A stretch of DNA of 64,000 nucleotides, taken from contig NZ_LT907988.1 in the NCBI RefSeq assembly GCF_900089455.2, positions 3,410,001 through 3,474,000 of the forward strand, read 5' to 3'. The translations under genes and the position numbers were made by a program. The number at the start of each line of letters is the position of its first letter. The stretch's first letter is position 1. Origin of the DNA: Orrella dioscoreae (GTDB lineage Bacteria; Pseudomonadota; Gammaproteobacteria; Burkholderiales; Burkholderiaceae_B). Below the pieces are notes generated by a model. That model ran no database searches. It was not told where the DNA came from and saw only the letters and a list, made by a program, of their open reading frames with translations. Shown piece by piece: positions 44,412-56,393 of the stretch.

Positions 44412-45421
44412 TACGATTTGGTCCCTTCAGTTTTGGACAGGCGCAGCAGCAGGACCTTCGACAGAGCCAGCACCACGGTGGTGATCAGGAAGAGAATCAG
44501 GCCCAGCTCGATGAGCGCGGACTTCTGCATGCCGCCGGCTTCGTTGAACTCGTTGGCCAGCGCCGAGGCGATCGAGTTGGCCGGGGCGAAGATCGAGTCG
44601 GGCAGGCGGAAGGCGTTGCCGATCACGAAGGTCACCGCCATGGTCTCGCCCAGTGCGCGGCCCAGGCCCAGCATGATGCCGCCGATGACGCCAGACTTGG
44701 TGAAAGGCAGCACGACCTTCCACATCACTTCCCAGGTGCTGCTGCCCAGGCCGTAGGCCGATTCCTTCAGCAGCGCAGGCACCAGCTCGAACACGTCGCG
44801 CATCACCGCGGCGATGAACGGGATGATCATGATCGACAGGATCAGGCCGGCGGTGAAGATACCGATGCCGAAGGGCGGGCCGGAGAAGAAGCCGCCGATC
44901 AGCGGCAGGCTGCCGAGCGTGGAGATCATGCCCGGCTGGATGTACTTCTGGAAGACCGGCACGAACACGAACAGACCCCACATCCCGTAGATGATGGAGG
45001 GGATGGCCGCCAGCATCTCGATGGCCGTGCCCAGGGGGCGACGCAGCCAGGTGGGCGACAGTTCGGTCAGGAACATCGCGATCCCGAAGGAGACCGGCAC
45101 GGCGATGGTCAGCGCGATGAGCGAGGTCATCAGGGTGCCGACGATGGGCACCATGGCGCCATAGACGTTGTTGACGGGATCCCACTCGTTGGTCCACAGG
45201 AACGCGATGCCGTATTCGGCCAGCGTTTCCTTGCTGCCCCAGACCAGCGACGCCATGATCGCAGCCAGCAGGCTGAACACGAAGAATGCGAACGTGCGCG
45301 TCAGGTTCTTGAACAGCGCATCCATCATCGAATTGCTGTTCTTGGGGGCGGGGGGCATCGAGCCCGTCTCGACGACCGGCCGGGTCACGGCCGATGCATT
45401 TTGGTCCATTACGGCACTCAT
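44411..45421 (-). CDS. pstC: Phosphate ABC transporter permease PstC
   Basis: 336 residues with six transmembrane helices and the PstC blocks [35 protein letters not shown] and [20 protein letters not shown]. First gene of the operon, preceded by a near-consensus PhoB box 144 bases upstream. The N-terminal 35 residues are hydrophilic. The binding protein PstS is encoded 25 kb away on the other strand. Confidence 0.97.
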   Translation of the reverse strand: MSAVMDQNASAVTRPVVETGSMPPAPKNSNSMMDALFKNLTRTFAFFVFSLLAAIMASLVWGSKETLAEYGIAFLWTNEWDPVNNVYGAMVPIVGTLMTSLIALTIAVPVSFGIAMFLTELSPTWLRRPLGTAIEMLAAIPSIIYGMWGLFVFVPVFQKYIQPGMISTLGSLPLIGGFFSGPPFGIGIFTAGLILSIMIIPFIAAVMRDVFELVPALLKESAYGLGSSTWEVMWKVVLPFTKSGVIGGIMLGLGRALGETMAVTFVIGNAFRLPDSIFAPANSIASALANEFNEAGGMQKSALIELGLILFLITTVVLALSKVLLLRLSKTEGTKS

Positions 45422-45549
45422 GGAGGGGCTATCCAGGAAGGTGAAAACGGGGAACTGCCTGAAGGGCTGAACTGGCGGCCGGAGAAACCGCCAGTGCGTC
45501 GGAAGGCAGGCAGCGCCTGCCCGTCACGACCACCCTTTCATGGGTAGGG

Positions 45550-45583
45550 ATGTTAGAGCGGGAACATGACACATATGTGACAG
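45550..45583 (-). promoter_or_regulatory. PhoB box and -10 of the pstCAB promoter
   Basis: On the minus strand CTGTCACATATGTGTCAT places two TGTCA half sites 11 bases apart (45565-45583), close to the PhoB consensus. Ten bases later TAACAT (45550-45555) is a suitable -10 hexamer. Confidence 0.88.
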
Positions 45584-45686
45584 TCATATTTACCCCCTCT
45601 GAGAACCCACCCAATAAATCCTTTCAAAACAATGACTTAAAACAGCCCTCGAAAAGGACAGTTTTATTTCACTCCATGACAAGTCC

Positions 45687-47768
45687 TTATCCGGTCCGGC
45701 GCAGCGCGTCATCCAGCACCCGATGCAGGTTGACGGGCTGTGCGCGGCTGCGCACCGGGGCATAGCTGCCGTCGGGACGTTGCTGCCAGGCCAGCTGGTT
45801 GTCGCGCAACGCCACCAGGAAGGCCTCGTGGATCACGCGCTTCTTCAGCGCCTTGTCATAGATCGGGAATGCCAGCTCGACCCGGCGGAAGAAGTTGCGG
45901 TCCATCCAGTCGGCCGAGGACAGGTACACCGACTCCTTGCCCTCGTCGAAGAAATAGAAGACCCGCGAGTGCTCGAGGAAGCGGCCCACGATGGAGCGCA
46001 CCTTGATGTTCTCGGACAGGCCGGGCACGCCTGACCGCAGGGCGCACACGCCGCGGATGATCAGGTCGATCTTCACCCCGTCCTGGCTGGCCTTGTACAG
46101 CTCCTGGATCACGATGGGCTCGAGCAGCGAGTTCATCTTGGCCATGATGCGGGCCTTCTTGCCGGCGCGCGCGGCCTTCGCCTCGGCGCGGATCATGCTG
46201 ACGACGCCGTCGTGCAGCGTGAACGGCGACTGCAGCAGCGACTTCAGCGCACGGCGCGCCCCCAGGCCGGTCAGCTGCGAGAAGACCTTGTCCATGTCCT
46301 CGCACAGGCGCGGATCGGCGGTCAGCAGGCCGAAATCGGTGTAGAGGCGCGCGGTGCGGGGGTGGTAGTTGCCGGTGCCCAGGTGGCCATAGCGGCGGAT
46401 GCGGCCTTTCTCGCGGCGCAGCACCAGCGCCATCTTGGCGTGGGTCTTGTGGCCGACGACGCCATAGACCACGTGCGCGCCCACTTCTTCCAGCCGGGCT
46501 GCCCAGTTGATGTTGGTCTGTTCGTCGAAGCGCGCCATCAGCTCCACGACGACCGTCACCTCCTTGCCTGCACGCGCGGCGGCCATGAGCAGGCGCATCA
46601 GCTCGGAGTCCTCACCCGTGCGATAGATGGTCTGCTTGATGGCGACCACGTCCGGATCCACGGCGGCGGCCGTCAGGAAGTCGATGACGGGCTGGAAGGA
46701 TTGGTAGGGGTGGTGCAGCAGGCGGTCGCTGGCGGCGATGGCGGCGAACAACTCGGCCGGCTTGTTGCCCACCTGGGCAAAAGGCTCGGGCACGCTGGCC
46801 TGGTGCCCGGGGAACAGCAGATCGGCGCAGTCGTCCACGCTGCAAAGCTGCATCAGGCGGGACAGGTTGACCGGACCATTGCAGCGGTAGGTGTCCGCGC
46901 CGCTCAGCTGGAACTCGCGCTGCAGGAAGGCTTCCAGCGCGGGCGGCGTGCTGCGGTCGATTTCCAGGCGCACGGCGGCGCCGAAGTTTCGCTGCGTCAG
47001 CTCGCCCTGCAGGGCGTGGCGCAGGTTCGTGACCTCTTCCTCGTCGACGAACAGGTCGCTGTTGCGGGTCACGCGCCACTGATAGCAGCCCTGCACTTCC
47101 AGGCCGGGGAACAGCTCGCCGACGAAGGCGCGGATGAGCGCAGTCAGCAGCACATAGCCATGGCGGTAGCCGGAGATGGCCTCGGGCATCTTGAGCAGGC
47201 GCGGCAGCGCGCGTGGCGCCTGCACGATGGCGATGGAGGCCTTGCGCCCGAAGGCATCGATGCCGGACAGCGGCACGATGAAGTTCAGGCTCTTGTTGTA
47301 GACGCGGGGGAAAGGATGCGCGGGATCGAGCCCGATGGGCGTGAGCAGCGGCATCACTTCGCGATGAAAGCACGCCAGCGCCCAGGCCTGCTGTGCGTCG
47401 TCCCAATCGGTGGCCGAATGCAGCGCGATGCCCTTGGTGCGCAGGCGCGGCAGGATTTCCTCGTTCAGCATGCCGTACTGGCGGGTGACCAGTTCGTGCA
47501 CGGCCTGCTGCACGTCCTCGAAGGCCTCGGCGGGGGACAGGCCATCATCCCCCACCTGGGCGGGTGCGACGCGCAACTGCTCCTTGAGGCTGGAGATGCG
47601 GATTTCAAAGAATTCGTCGAGGTTCGAGCTCACGATACACACGTAGCGCAGGCGTTCGAGCAGCGGGGTATCGGGGTGCTCCGCCATGGCCAGTACGCGC
47701 TCGTTGAACTTGAGCAGGGACAATTCGCGATTCAGCAAGAGGGGTTCTACTGCGGGTCGCACAGACAT
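45687..47768 (-). CDS. ppk: Polyphosphate kinase 1
   Basis: 693 residues, the standard PPK1 length. Starts with the N-terminal domain LNRELSLLKFNERVLAMAEH. The phospholipase-D-like catalytic half has VVGHKTHAKMAL and YGHLGTGNYHPRTARLYTDF, which carry the phosphorylated and catalytic histidines. It polymerises the gamma phosphate of ATP into polyphosphate at the inner membrane. It sits between pstCAB and the divergent ppx, a phosphate-storage neighbourhood. Confidence 0.96.
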   Translation of the reverse strand: MSVRPAVEPLLLNRELSLLKFNERVLAMAEHPDTPLLERLRYVCIVSSNLDEFFEIRISSLKEQLRVAPAQVGDDGLSPAEAFEDVQQAVHELVTRQYGMLNEEILPRLRTKGIALHSATDWDDAQQAWALACFHREVMPLLTPIGLDPAHPFPRVYNKSLNFIVPLSGIDAFGRKASIAIVQAPRALPRLLKMPEAISGYRHGYVLLTALIRAFVGELFPGLEVQGCYQWRVTRNSDLFVDEEEVTNLRHALQGELTQRNFGAAVRLEIDRSTPPALEAFLQREFQLSGADTYRCNGPVNLSRLMQLCSVDDCADLLFPGHQASVPEPFAQVGNKPAELFAAIAASDRLLHHPYQSFQPVIDFLTAAAVDPDVVAIKQTIYRTGEDSELMRLLMAAARAGKEVTVVVELMARFDEQTNINWAARLEEVGAHVVYGVVGHKTHAKMALVLRREKGRIRRYGHLGTGNYHPRTARLYTDFGLLTADPRLCEDMDKVFSQLTGLGARRALKSLLQSPFTLHDGVVSMIRAEAKAARAGKKARIMAKMNSLLEPIVIQELYKASQDGVKIDLIIRGVCALRSGVPGLSENIKVRSIVGRFLEHSRVFYFFDEGKESVYLSSADWMDRNFFRRVELAFPIYDKALKKRVIHEAFLVALRDNQLAWQQRPDGSYAPVRSRAQPVNLHRVLDDALRRTG

Positions 47769-47930
47769 GCCGGATTCCAGAGAGAAACAAGGGGGCCGGA
47801 GGCTTTTTACTACATATCGATGACAGTATTGTTACCCGCTTGACTCGCCGCAAATTCAGGGTTTCCGCCACGCAGGCCCGCGCGGGTCTTTATAATGGCC
47901 CCCTTATTTCCCGCAATGAAATCGCCCCGC

Positions 47931-49421
47931 ATGGAACACCTCCTGGCTGCAGTAGACCTTGGCTCCAACAGTTTTCGACTGTCCATCGGACGTGTCGTCC
48001 AACAGGAGGCAGGCATCGCGCAGATCTACCAGATCGACAGGTTGAAGGAGACTGTCCGCCTGGCCGCCGGCCTGGACGCCTCCAAGCGCCTGTCCGATGA
48101 CGCCATCGCGCGCGCCATCGCCGTGCTCGAACGCTTTGGCGAACGGCTGCGCAGCTTCCACCCCAACCGCGTGCGCGCGGTCGCCACCAACACCTTCCGC
48201 GTCGCCCGCAACACCCCCGAATTCCTGCCGCGCGCTTCCGAGGCCCTGGGCTTTCCCATCGAGGTGATCGCCGGCCGCGAGGAAGCGCGCCTGATCTTCT
48301 CCGGCGTGGCGCACAGCCTGCCCCCCTCCACCACCAAGCGCCTGGTCGTGGATATCGGCGGCGGCTCCACCGAAGTCATCATCGGCAAGGGCTTCGAGCC
48401 CGTGCTGATGTCTTCGCTGTACATGGGTTGCGTCAGCTACAGCCGCCAGTTCTTCCCCGACGGCGAGGTCGACGCGCACAGCATGCGCCAGGCCGAACTG
48501 GCCGCGCGCCGCGAGATCGAAGTCATCGCCAAGGAATACGGCAAGACGGGCTGGAAGGAAGCCTTCGGCTCCTCCGGCACTGCAAAGGCGCTGTATGCCA
48601 TCCTGACCGAATGCGGTTTCTCGTCCAACGGCATCACGCGCGAGGGCCTGAACAAGCTCAAGGACCACATCATCCGCGCCGGCCGCGTGGTGCCCGCCCA
48701 ACTGCCCGGCATCAAGGTCGAGCGCGCCGACGTCCTGCCCGGCGGCCTGGCCATCATGAGCGCCATCTTCGACGAGCTGGGCATCAAGCAGATGAACACC
48801 GGCGACGGCGCCCTGCGCCTGGGCGTGCTCTATGACCTGCTCGGCCGCGACGACCAGCACGACAAGCGCGACGAATCGGTGCGGCAGTTCATCAAGCGCT
48901 ATCACGTGGACGTCCGCCAGGCGAATCGCGTGCGCCGCACCGCGCTGGAGCTGTTCGACCCCCTGCTGCCCGACGGCGCCGCGAAGACGGAATTGAAGCA
49001 GGCCCTGGGCTGGGCCGCCGACCTGCACGAAGTCGGCCTGTCCATCGCCCACAACGGCTACCACCGGCACTCGGCCTATGTACTCGAGAACGCCGACATG
49101 CCCGGCTTCTCGAAAGCCGACCAGGCCCTGCTCGCCCTGCTGGCGCTGGGCCATCAAGGCAAGCTGGCGAAGGTCGAACCCCTGGTGGCGAATCGCGAGC
49201 AGTGGCTGGCGATTCTCTGCCTGCGGCTGGCGTCGCTATTGCTGCGACGCCGCGAGGACATCGAGGAACTGCCGGTGACGATCTCGGTGCGCAACGACTC
49301 GATCGTGCTGCGCGTATCCCGGGAATGGCGCAAGAATCACCCGTTGACCGACTTTACGTTGGTCAACGAGGAATCAGAATGGCGCAAGATAGGGTTTGCG
49401 TTCGAGTTGCTTGAGTTCTAA
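47931..49421 (+). CDS. ppx: Exopolyphosphatase (Ppx/GppA family)
   Basis: 496 residues from the ATG at 47931; in-frame starts at 47895 and 47916 are possible but give an atypical leader. ASKHA-fold motifs are AAVDLGSNSFRLSIGRV, VVDIGGGSTEVIIG and the GSSGTAKAL block. A C-terminal HD-like helical domain follows. It removes terminal phosphates from polyphosphate, or converts pppGpp to ppGpp in the GppA variant. Divergent from ppk, with both promoters in the 162-base gap (TATAAT at 47891). Confidence 0.92.
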   Translation: MEHLLAAVDLGSNSFRLSIGRVVQQEAGIAQIYQIDRLKETVRLAAGLDASKRLSDDAIARAIAVLERFGERLRSFHPNRVRAVATNTFRVARNTPEFLPRASEALGFPIEVIAGREEARLIFSGVAHSLPPSTTKRLVVDIGGGSTEVIIGKGFEPVLMSSLYMGCVSYSRQFFPDGEVDAHSMRQAELAARREIEVIAKEYGKTGWKEAFGSSGTAKALYAILTECGFSSNGITREGLNKLKDHIIRAGRVVPAQLPGIKVERADVLPGGLAIMSAIFDELGIKQMNTGDGALRLGVLYDLLGRDDQHDKRDESVRQFIKRYHVDVRQANRVRRTALELFDPLLPDGAAKTELKQALGWAADLHEVGLSIAHNGYHRHSAYVLENADMPGFSKADQALLALLALGHQGKLAKVEPLVANREQWLAILCLRLASLLLRRREDIEELPVTISVRNDSIVLRVSREWRKNHPLTDFTLVNEESEWRKIGFAFELLEF

Positions 49422-49499
49422 ACGCAAGCGCCGCGTCATCCAGCGCACCAATCGGATGCGCGCGCGGCGCAGTGTGCGGCGGTGGAGGCGGCGCATGGC

Positions 49500-50309
49500 T
49501 TACCCCTGGACCGGCAGCATTTCCTGGGGGGCTTCCAGCCCGAAGTGCTTGCGGTAACGCTCATCCATGGCGTCCACCGACAACAGCATCGGGAAGTCAG
49601 CAGTGTTGAAATCAGGATCCCAGGCCGGCTCGCCGCACACCGTGGCGCCCAGCTTCAGATAACCCTTGATGAGCGGCGGCACGCGCGCCGGCAGCGTGCT
49701 GTCCAGCTTTTCCACCGGATAGCGGTGCAGTGGGCGGACCAGGTGCCGGGAAGGGTCACGCAGTTGCGGCGCCACCATGCGCCAGACTTCGGCCGCGGTC
49801 ACGCCGTCATCGCGCAGGCTGACGCTGGCGCAGCCCAACACGTAGCGGTAGCCGCCACGGCGCAGGACTTCCGCCAGGCCGGACCACAGCAGCATGATGA
49901 CCGAGCCGTTGCGGTAGTCGTGGTGCGTGCAGGAACGGCCGAACTCGACCAGCTCGCTGCGCATGGCGCCCAGGCCGCTGAGATCGAACTCGGATTCGGA
50001 ATAGTAGCTGCCCGCGAGGCGGGCTTTTTCGGGCGTCAGCACGCGATAGGTGCCGACGATGCGTTGCGTGGCTTCCTCGCGGACCATCAGGTGCTCGCAC
50101 CATTGGTCGTAGCGGTCCTGATCCAGGCCCGAGCCCGAATCATCGAAGACCGCGCCGAGTTCGCCGGTGAAAACCTTGTAGCGCAGACGCTGGATTTGGC
50201 GCAGTTCCTCGGCCGTGCGCGCCAGGCCGACGGTCAGACCGCCCACGGCAGGCTGCCTCCAATCAGTGGTGGCATTGTTTTCAGCAGGGCTACGAGCTAA
50301 TTCGAGCAT
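49500..50309 (-). CDS. olsB: L-ornithine N-alpha-acyltransferase (OlsB)
   Basis: 269 residues of the acyl-ACP-using GNAT family. Diagnostic blocks are LRYKVFTGELGA, YDQWCEHLMVRE, VGTYRVLTPEKARLAGSYYS, ELVEFGRSCTHHDYRNGSVI, and near the end PPLIKGYLKLGATVCGEPAW. OlsB makes lyso-ornithine lipid, the first step of phosphorus-free ornithine lipid, which replaces phospholipid in phosphate starvation. No olsA gene is adjacent. A PhoB-type repeat lies 50-70 bases upstream and fits this role. Confidence 0.9.
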   Translation of the reverse strand: MLELARSPAENNATTDWRQPAVGGLTVGLARTAEELRQIQRLRYKVFTGELGAVFDDSGSGLDQDRYDQWCEHLMVREEATQRIVGTYRVLTPEKARLAGSYYSESEFDLSGLGAMRSELVEFGRSCTHHDYRNGSVIMLLWSGLAEVLRRGGYRYVLGCASVSLRDDGVTAAEVWRMVAPQLRDPSRHLVRPLHRYPVEKLDSTLPARVPPLIKGYLKLGATVCGEPAWDPDFNTADFPMLLSVDAMDERYRKHFGLEAPQEMLPVQG

Positions 50310-50359
50310 GGCACGACACTCCTTGGCAATCCAGGCAGTGTGGACATTTTATGTTTCAC

Positions 50360-50381
50360 GTCATTGACGGTCATGTGACGC
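50360..50381 (-). promoter_or_regulatory. Candidate PhoB box upstream of olsB
   Basis: On the minus strand CGTCACATGACCGTCAATG has two CGTCA half sites exactly 11 bases apart, one mismatch each from TGTCA. It is 51-72 bases before the olsB start, a good position for activation. Confidence 0.6.
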
Positions 50382-50456
50382 TAGCATGAATATTGCGCGC
50401 TCGCAACAAACCGTCAAAACCGCTATCCGCTCGACGCAGCTCGCCCCGCGCTCCCT

Positions 50457-51806
50457 CTAATCCTTGAGATTCACCGTGGCCAAATGCTCGGCGCTTTGCT
50501 GTGCCAGGGCCGCATCTTCGGCTTCGACCATCAGGCGCAGCTTGGGCTCCGTGCCCGAGGCACGGATCAGCACGCGGCCCTTGCCGTCGAGTTTCTGCTC
50601 GACCTCTGCCTGCGCCTTCTTCAGCCCCGCGTGGTTTTTCCAGTCCAGGCCAGGCGCCAGCGGCACGTTGATCATCTTCTGGGGATACATGCGCAGCTCA
50701 CCCAGCCACTTGGCCAGGGTGGTGTCGTGGCGGCGCAGCGCCGTCAGCACCTGCAGGGCGGCAATGATGCCATCGCCCGTGGAGTGACGGTCCAGGCACA
50801 GCAGATGGCCCGAGCTTTCGCCGCCATAGAGCCAGCCACGCTTTTGCAGCTGTTCCAGCACGTAGCGGTCACCCACCTGGGCGCGCTCGAACGGCACGCC
50901 CAGCAATTGCAGCTGGCGCTCGAAACCGAAGTTGGTCATCAGCGTGCCGACCACGCCTTCGACCTTGCCATGGTCCATGCGCTCGCGCACCACGGCAAAG
51001 AGCAGCTCGTCGCCGTTATAGATGCGGCCCTCGCCATCGACCATCTGCACGCGGTCGGCATCGCCGTCCAGCGCGATGCCGATGTGCGCGCCGCGGGCCT
51101 TGACCTCGGCAGCCAGCGACTCGGGATGCAGCGCACCCACGCCTTCGTTGATGTTGAAGCCGTCAGGCTGGCAGCCGATGGCAAAGACCTCGGCCCCAAG
51201 CTCGCGGAAGACGTGCGGGGCGATGTGGTAGGCCGCGCCATGCGCCGCATCGACCACGATCTTCATGCCATTCAGGTCGAGCTCGTTCGGGAAGGTGCTC
51301 TTGCAGAATTCGATGTAGCGGCCGGCGGCATCTTCGACGCGGCGGGCGCGACCCAGCTTGTCCGAAGCGACGCAGCCCAGGGGTTCATCCAGCGCGGCCT
51401 CGATGGCCGCTTCGGTCTCGTCGGCCAGTTTCATGCCCTGGGCCGAGAAGAACTTGATGCCGTTGTCCTGGTAAGGATTGTGCGAGGCACTGATCACGAT
51501 GCCCGAGGCCAGGCGCAGCGCGCGCGTGAGGTAGGCGACGGCCGGCGTGGGCACGGGCCCGGCCAGCAGGGTGTCGATGCCGGCGGCGGACAGCCCCGCC
51601 TCCAGCGCCGACTCGAGCATGTAGCCCGAAATGCGGGTGTCCTTGCCGATCAGCACGCGGGGGCGGCTGCCGCCACGGGAAGCGGACTGGCGCGCCAGGA
51701 CGTTGCCGGCGGCATAGCCCAGGCGCAGGGCGAACTCGGCATTGATGACCGGACCGCCCACTTCACCGCGCACACCGTCGGTACCGAAATACTTGCGTTG
51801 ACTCAT
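50457..51806 (-). CDS. glmM: Phosphoglucosamine mutase
   Basis: 449 residues from the ATG at 51806. [14 protein letters not shown] start, active-site serine loop [20 protein letters not shown], metal loop ALDGDADRV, sugar loop GGESSGHLL and phosphate loop [11 protein letters not shown]. Converts glucosamine-6-phosphate to glucosamine-1-phosphate for peptidoglycan and LPS. Ten bases after folP, in the conserved ftsH-folP-glmM order. An open frame upstream is a folP shadow. Confidence 0.97.
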   Translation of the reverse strand: MSQRKYFGTDGVRGEVGGPVINAEFALRLGYAAGNVLARQSASRGGSRPRVLIGKDTRISGYMLESALEAGLSAAGIDTLLAGPVPTPAVAYLTRALRLASGIVISASHNPYQDNGIKFFSAQGMKLADETEAAIEAALDEPLGCVASDKLGRARRVEDAAGRYIEFCKSTFPNELDLNGMKIVVDAAHGAAYHIAPHVFRELGAEVFAIGCQPDGFNINEGVGALHPESLAAEVKARGAHIGIALDGDADRVQMVDGEGRIYNGDELLFAVVRERMDHGKVEGVVGTLMTNFGFERQLQLLGVPFERAQVGDRYVLEQLQKRGWLYGGESSGHLLCLDRHSTGDGIIAALQVLTALRRHDTTLAKWLGELRMYPQKMINVPLAPGLDWKNHAGLKKAQAEVEQKLDGKGRVLIRASGTEPKLRLMVEAEDAALAQQSAEHLATVNLKD

Positions 51807-51816
51807 TGCATGAACC

Positions 51817-52659
51817 TCATTGAGGAATTGCCCCCTGCTCGGCTGCCTGCCAGACCTTGAGCGCGTCGACGGTCGCGGCCACGTCGTGCACGCGCACGAT
51901 GGACGCTCCACGCGCCACGCAGGCAAGCGCGGCGGCCACGCTGCCGGGCATGCGCTCGGCGACGGGCTTGCCGGTGGCATGGCCGATCATGGATTTGCGG
52001 GAGACCCCCACAAGCAGGGGATAGCTGGAAACGCGCAGGCTGGAGAGCCTGCGCAGCAGTTGATAATTCTGGTCGGCCGTCTTGCCGAAACCGAAGCCCG
52101 GATCCAGCACGATGCGGCGCGGGTCGACCCAGGCGCCGCGCAGGCGCTGCGCCCGTGCCCCCAGGAACAGGCCGATTTCGCCCAGCAGGTCGGAATATTC
52201 GGGCGCGTCCTGCATGGTGCGCGGTTCGCCCTTCATGTGCATGATGCACAGCCCGCAGCGCGAGCCTGCCACCGCTTCGATGGCGCCCGGCTCGCGAAAG
52301 CCGGCGATGTCATTGATCATGTCCGCGCCGGCAGCCAGCACGGCACGCATCACTTCAGGCTTGAAGGTATCGATCGAGAGCGGGACGCCGCAATCGAGCA
52401 GGCCCTCGATGACGGGCAGGAGCCGGTCCAGTTCCTCGCTGGCAGGCACGGGCTCGGCGCCGGGGCGGGTGGATTCGCCCCCCAGATCCAGGATCTGGGC
52501 GCCTTCCTCGACCTGCCTGAGCGCCCGGTCGATGGCTGCCTGCGTATCGAATGTCTGTCCGCCGTCCGAGAAGGAATCCGGCGTGATGTTGACTATGCCC
52601 ATGACCAGCGGGCGCTCGAGATCGAACTCGTAGCGCCCGCACAGGAAGGTATTCGCCAT
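51817..52659 (-). CDS. folP: Dihydropteroate synthase
   Basis: 280 residues. [16 protein letters not shown] is the pterin-side signature, followed by [23 protein letters not shown] and the C-terminal [16 protein letters not shown]. Joins p-aminobenzoate to dihydropterin diphosphate in folate synthesis and is the sulfonamide target. Lies 17 bases after ftsH and 10 before glmM. Confidence 0.97.
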   Translation of the reverse strand: MANTFLCGRYEFDLERPLVMGIVNITPDSFSDGGQTFDTQAAIDRALRQVEEGAQILDLGGESTRPGAEPVPASEELDRLLPVIEGLLDCGVPLSIDTFKPEVMRAVLAAGADMINDIAGFREPGAIEAVAGSRCGLCIMHMKGEPRTMQDAPEYSDLLGEIGLFLGARAQRLRGAWVDPRRIVLDPGFGFGKTADQNYQLLRRLSSLRVSSYPLLVGVSRKSMIGHATGKPVAERMPGSVAAALACVARGASIVRVHDVAATVDALKVWQAAEQGAIPQ

Positions 52660-52676
52660 GCGGTTGCGGGAGAGCC

Positions 52677-54569
<1,893 letters not shown>

Positions 54570-54714
54570 GGTCGATCTCCTGCTCTCGATTCCGACCGGA
54601 TCGGCGTCTCGCCGCGGCGGGACGCCCTATTATGGGTGGGTTAATGCCTGATTCTACCCTTTCGGGCGGGGGGCGTTTTCAGATGCCTGTTGCCAGAGCT
54701 TACACGCCCCCGCG

Positions 54715-55353
54715 TCAGGGGTGTTTCAGGCCCCGGCCCACCAGAAAAGTTTCCGAGGACTTGTCTCGCGACGCCTTGGGCTTGCGCTCCACGACCCGCT
54801 TGAACTGGTGCTTGAACGCTTCCACGATCTGCGAGAAACCGCTACCGTGGAAAGCCTTGACGATGAGCGTGCCCTCCGGACGCAGGTGGGCCTGCGAGAA
54901 TTCGAGCGCCAGGTCGCACACGTGCTGGATACGCGCCGAGTCGGCCGAACTCACCCCGGATAGATTGGGGGCCATGTCGGAAATCACAAGGTCCACCTTG
55001 CTGCCCTGCAGCAAATCGGACAATTGTTGCAAAACCGCATCTTCGCGGAAATCACCCTGGAAAAACTCGACACCTGCGATAGGCTCCATGGGAAGGATGT
55101 CCAGGGCGATGATGCGGCCGTCCACCACGCCGCCGGCGCCGACCATGCGCTCGCGTGCCACCTGGCACCAGCTGCCTGGCGCGGAGCCCAGATCCACCAC
55201 GATGTCGCCGCGGCGCATCAGTTTCTCGGCATCGACGATCTCGATCAGCTTGAACGCAGCCCTTGCCCGATAGCCCTTCTGCTTTGCCATCTTGACGTAG
55301 GGATCGTTGATGTGCTGCTGGACCCACTCTTTAGAAAATTTCTTCTTGGCCAT
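54715..55353 (-). CDS. rlmE: 23S rRNA 2'-O-ribose U2552 methyltransferase RlmE
   Basis: 212 residues. SAM-binding region [19 protein letters not shown] and the KDKE-type catalytic residues in [22 protein letters not shown] and [11 protein letters not shown]. Methylates U2552 in late 50S assembly. Upstream of ftsH in the usual order. Its start codon is only 17 bases from that of the divergent yhbY, so both promoters must overlap the coding regions. Confidence 0.96.
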   Translation of the reverse strand: MAKKKFSKEWVQQHINDPYVKMAKQKGYRARAAFKLIEIVDAEKLMRRGDIVVDLGSAPGSWCQVARERMVGAGGVVDGRIIALDILPMEPIAGVEFFQGDFREDAVLQQLSDLLQGSKVDLVISDMAPNLSGVSSADSARIQHVCDLALEFSQAHLRPEGTLIVKAFHGSGFSQIVEAFKHQFKRVVERKPKASRDKSSETFLVGRGLKHP

Positions 55354-55370
55354 TCTCGTACAATCCGGAC

Positions 55371-55973
55371 ATGCCGAAACTTGAAATTACTCCCCGCGAG
55401 CGCAGCGAACTGCGCGCCGCCGCCCACCCCCTGCGCCCGGTCGTGCTGATCGGCGACAACGGGCTCACCGACGCCGTCCTGAAGGAAATCGACAGGGCAC
55501 TGACCTCGCACGGTCTCATCAAGGTGCGCGCCGGTGGCGATGACCGCGAGACGCGCGAGCAGTTGATCGCGTCTATCTGCGAGGGCCTATCTTGCGCGCC
55601 CGTGCACCACCTGGGCAAGATGCTGATCCTGTATCGGCCCACGCCCGAGGCGGTGGAAGCCGCCAAGCCGCAGACACGCGCCCTGCGCCGCAAGCCCAGC
55701 GACCCGCACGTGCCCAAGAAGCAGGCAGCCGAAGGCCACACCAGGCCCAAGCGTGTCGCTCGCAACGAACCCAAGGTGGAAGCGCCGGCACGCCGCGACC
55801 CTTACGACACCGATCGCCCTGCCCGTCCCAGCACCCGCGTCCAGCCCAAGCCGGCGGGCACGGGCGCCGCGCGCCGCGGCGGCAGCGCGCTGTCCCTGCG
55901 CGCCGGCGCGCGCAAGACGGCTCAACGCAGCACGGCGACCAGGCGCAGCCCCAGCAGGGCCACCAAGAAGTAG
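55371..55973 (+). CDS. yhbY: YhbY-family CRM-domain RNA-binding protein with long basic tail
   Basis: 200 residues. Residues 1-95 are the CRM domain ([16 protein letters not shown]-like start [49 protein letters not shown]), a ribosome-assembly factor binding pre-50S. The remaining 100 residues are a Lys/Arg/Pro-rich disordered tail, twice the length of E. coli YhbY. Divergent from rlmE, another 50S assembly gene. The last 52 bases overlap the 3' end of the DUF4149 gene on the other strand. Confidence 0.92.
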   Translation: MPKLEITPRERSELRAAAHPLRPVVLIGDNGLTDAVLKEIDRALTSHGLIKVRAGGDDRETREQLIASICEGLSCAPVHHLGKMLILYRPTPEAVEAAKPQTRALRRKPSDPHVPKKQAAEGHTRPKRVARNEPKVEAPARRDPYDTDRPARPSTRVQPKPAGTGAARRGGSALSLRAGARKTAQRSTATRRSPSRATKK

Positions 55974-56350
55974 ATCAGTGACGACACGCCGTGCAGCAGG
56001 CCGAAATCGGCCCAGGGCGGCGGCGTGATCCCGGCCGCGAGCAGGACGCGGCCGTGGTCCATCAGGGGCTTGAGCCCGAAATAGCCGACCCCCACGCCCA
56101 CCGCCATCAGCATGGCGGCCAGGCGGCCGGCGCGCCCGAGCAGCTCGCCGCCGCCCAGGCGGTCCAGCAGCAGCATGAGCACCGCGGCCACCAGGCCGAA
56201 ACTTGCCAACCCGAAGAACAGCTTGCCGACCATCATCCCCGCATCGGCGGGAGACAGCGTCGCGAACAGCGTCGGCGCCACCAGGACGCCCACGCACCAC
56301 AAGGCCCCCACCCACAGGGCGGCAAGCACGCGAACCAGCACTTTGGACAT
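55922..56350 (-). CDS. DUF4149-type membrane protein
   Basis: 142 residues from the ATG at 56350, four transmembrane helices. LVRVLAALWVGALWCVGVLV, then APTLFA and a final [16 protein letters not shown] fit the DUF4149/TMEM205-like family. It lies 43 bases after greA on the same strand. Its 3' end overlaps yhbY tail-to-tail. Function unknown. Confidence 0.85.
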   Translation of the reverse strand: MSKVLVRVLAALWVGALWCVGVLVAPTLFATLSPADAGMMVGKLFFGLASFGLVAAVLMLLLDRLGGGELLGRAGRLAAMLMAVGVGVGYFGLKPLMDHGRVLLAAGITPPPWADFGLLHGVSSLIYFLVALLGLRLVAVLR

Positions 56351-56393
56351 GATGGCGTTCCCGCCGGCGGCGCCTCGCGGGCGCGTGCCGGGA

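Noticed and set aside
45605-45665. AT-rich stretch between pstC and ppk as a possible horizontally acquired segment
   Set aside because: Too short, and explained by the pstCAB promoter region and the 3' end of the ppk transcript.
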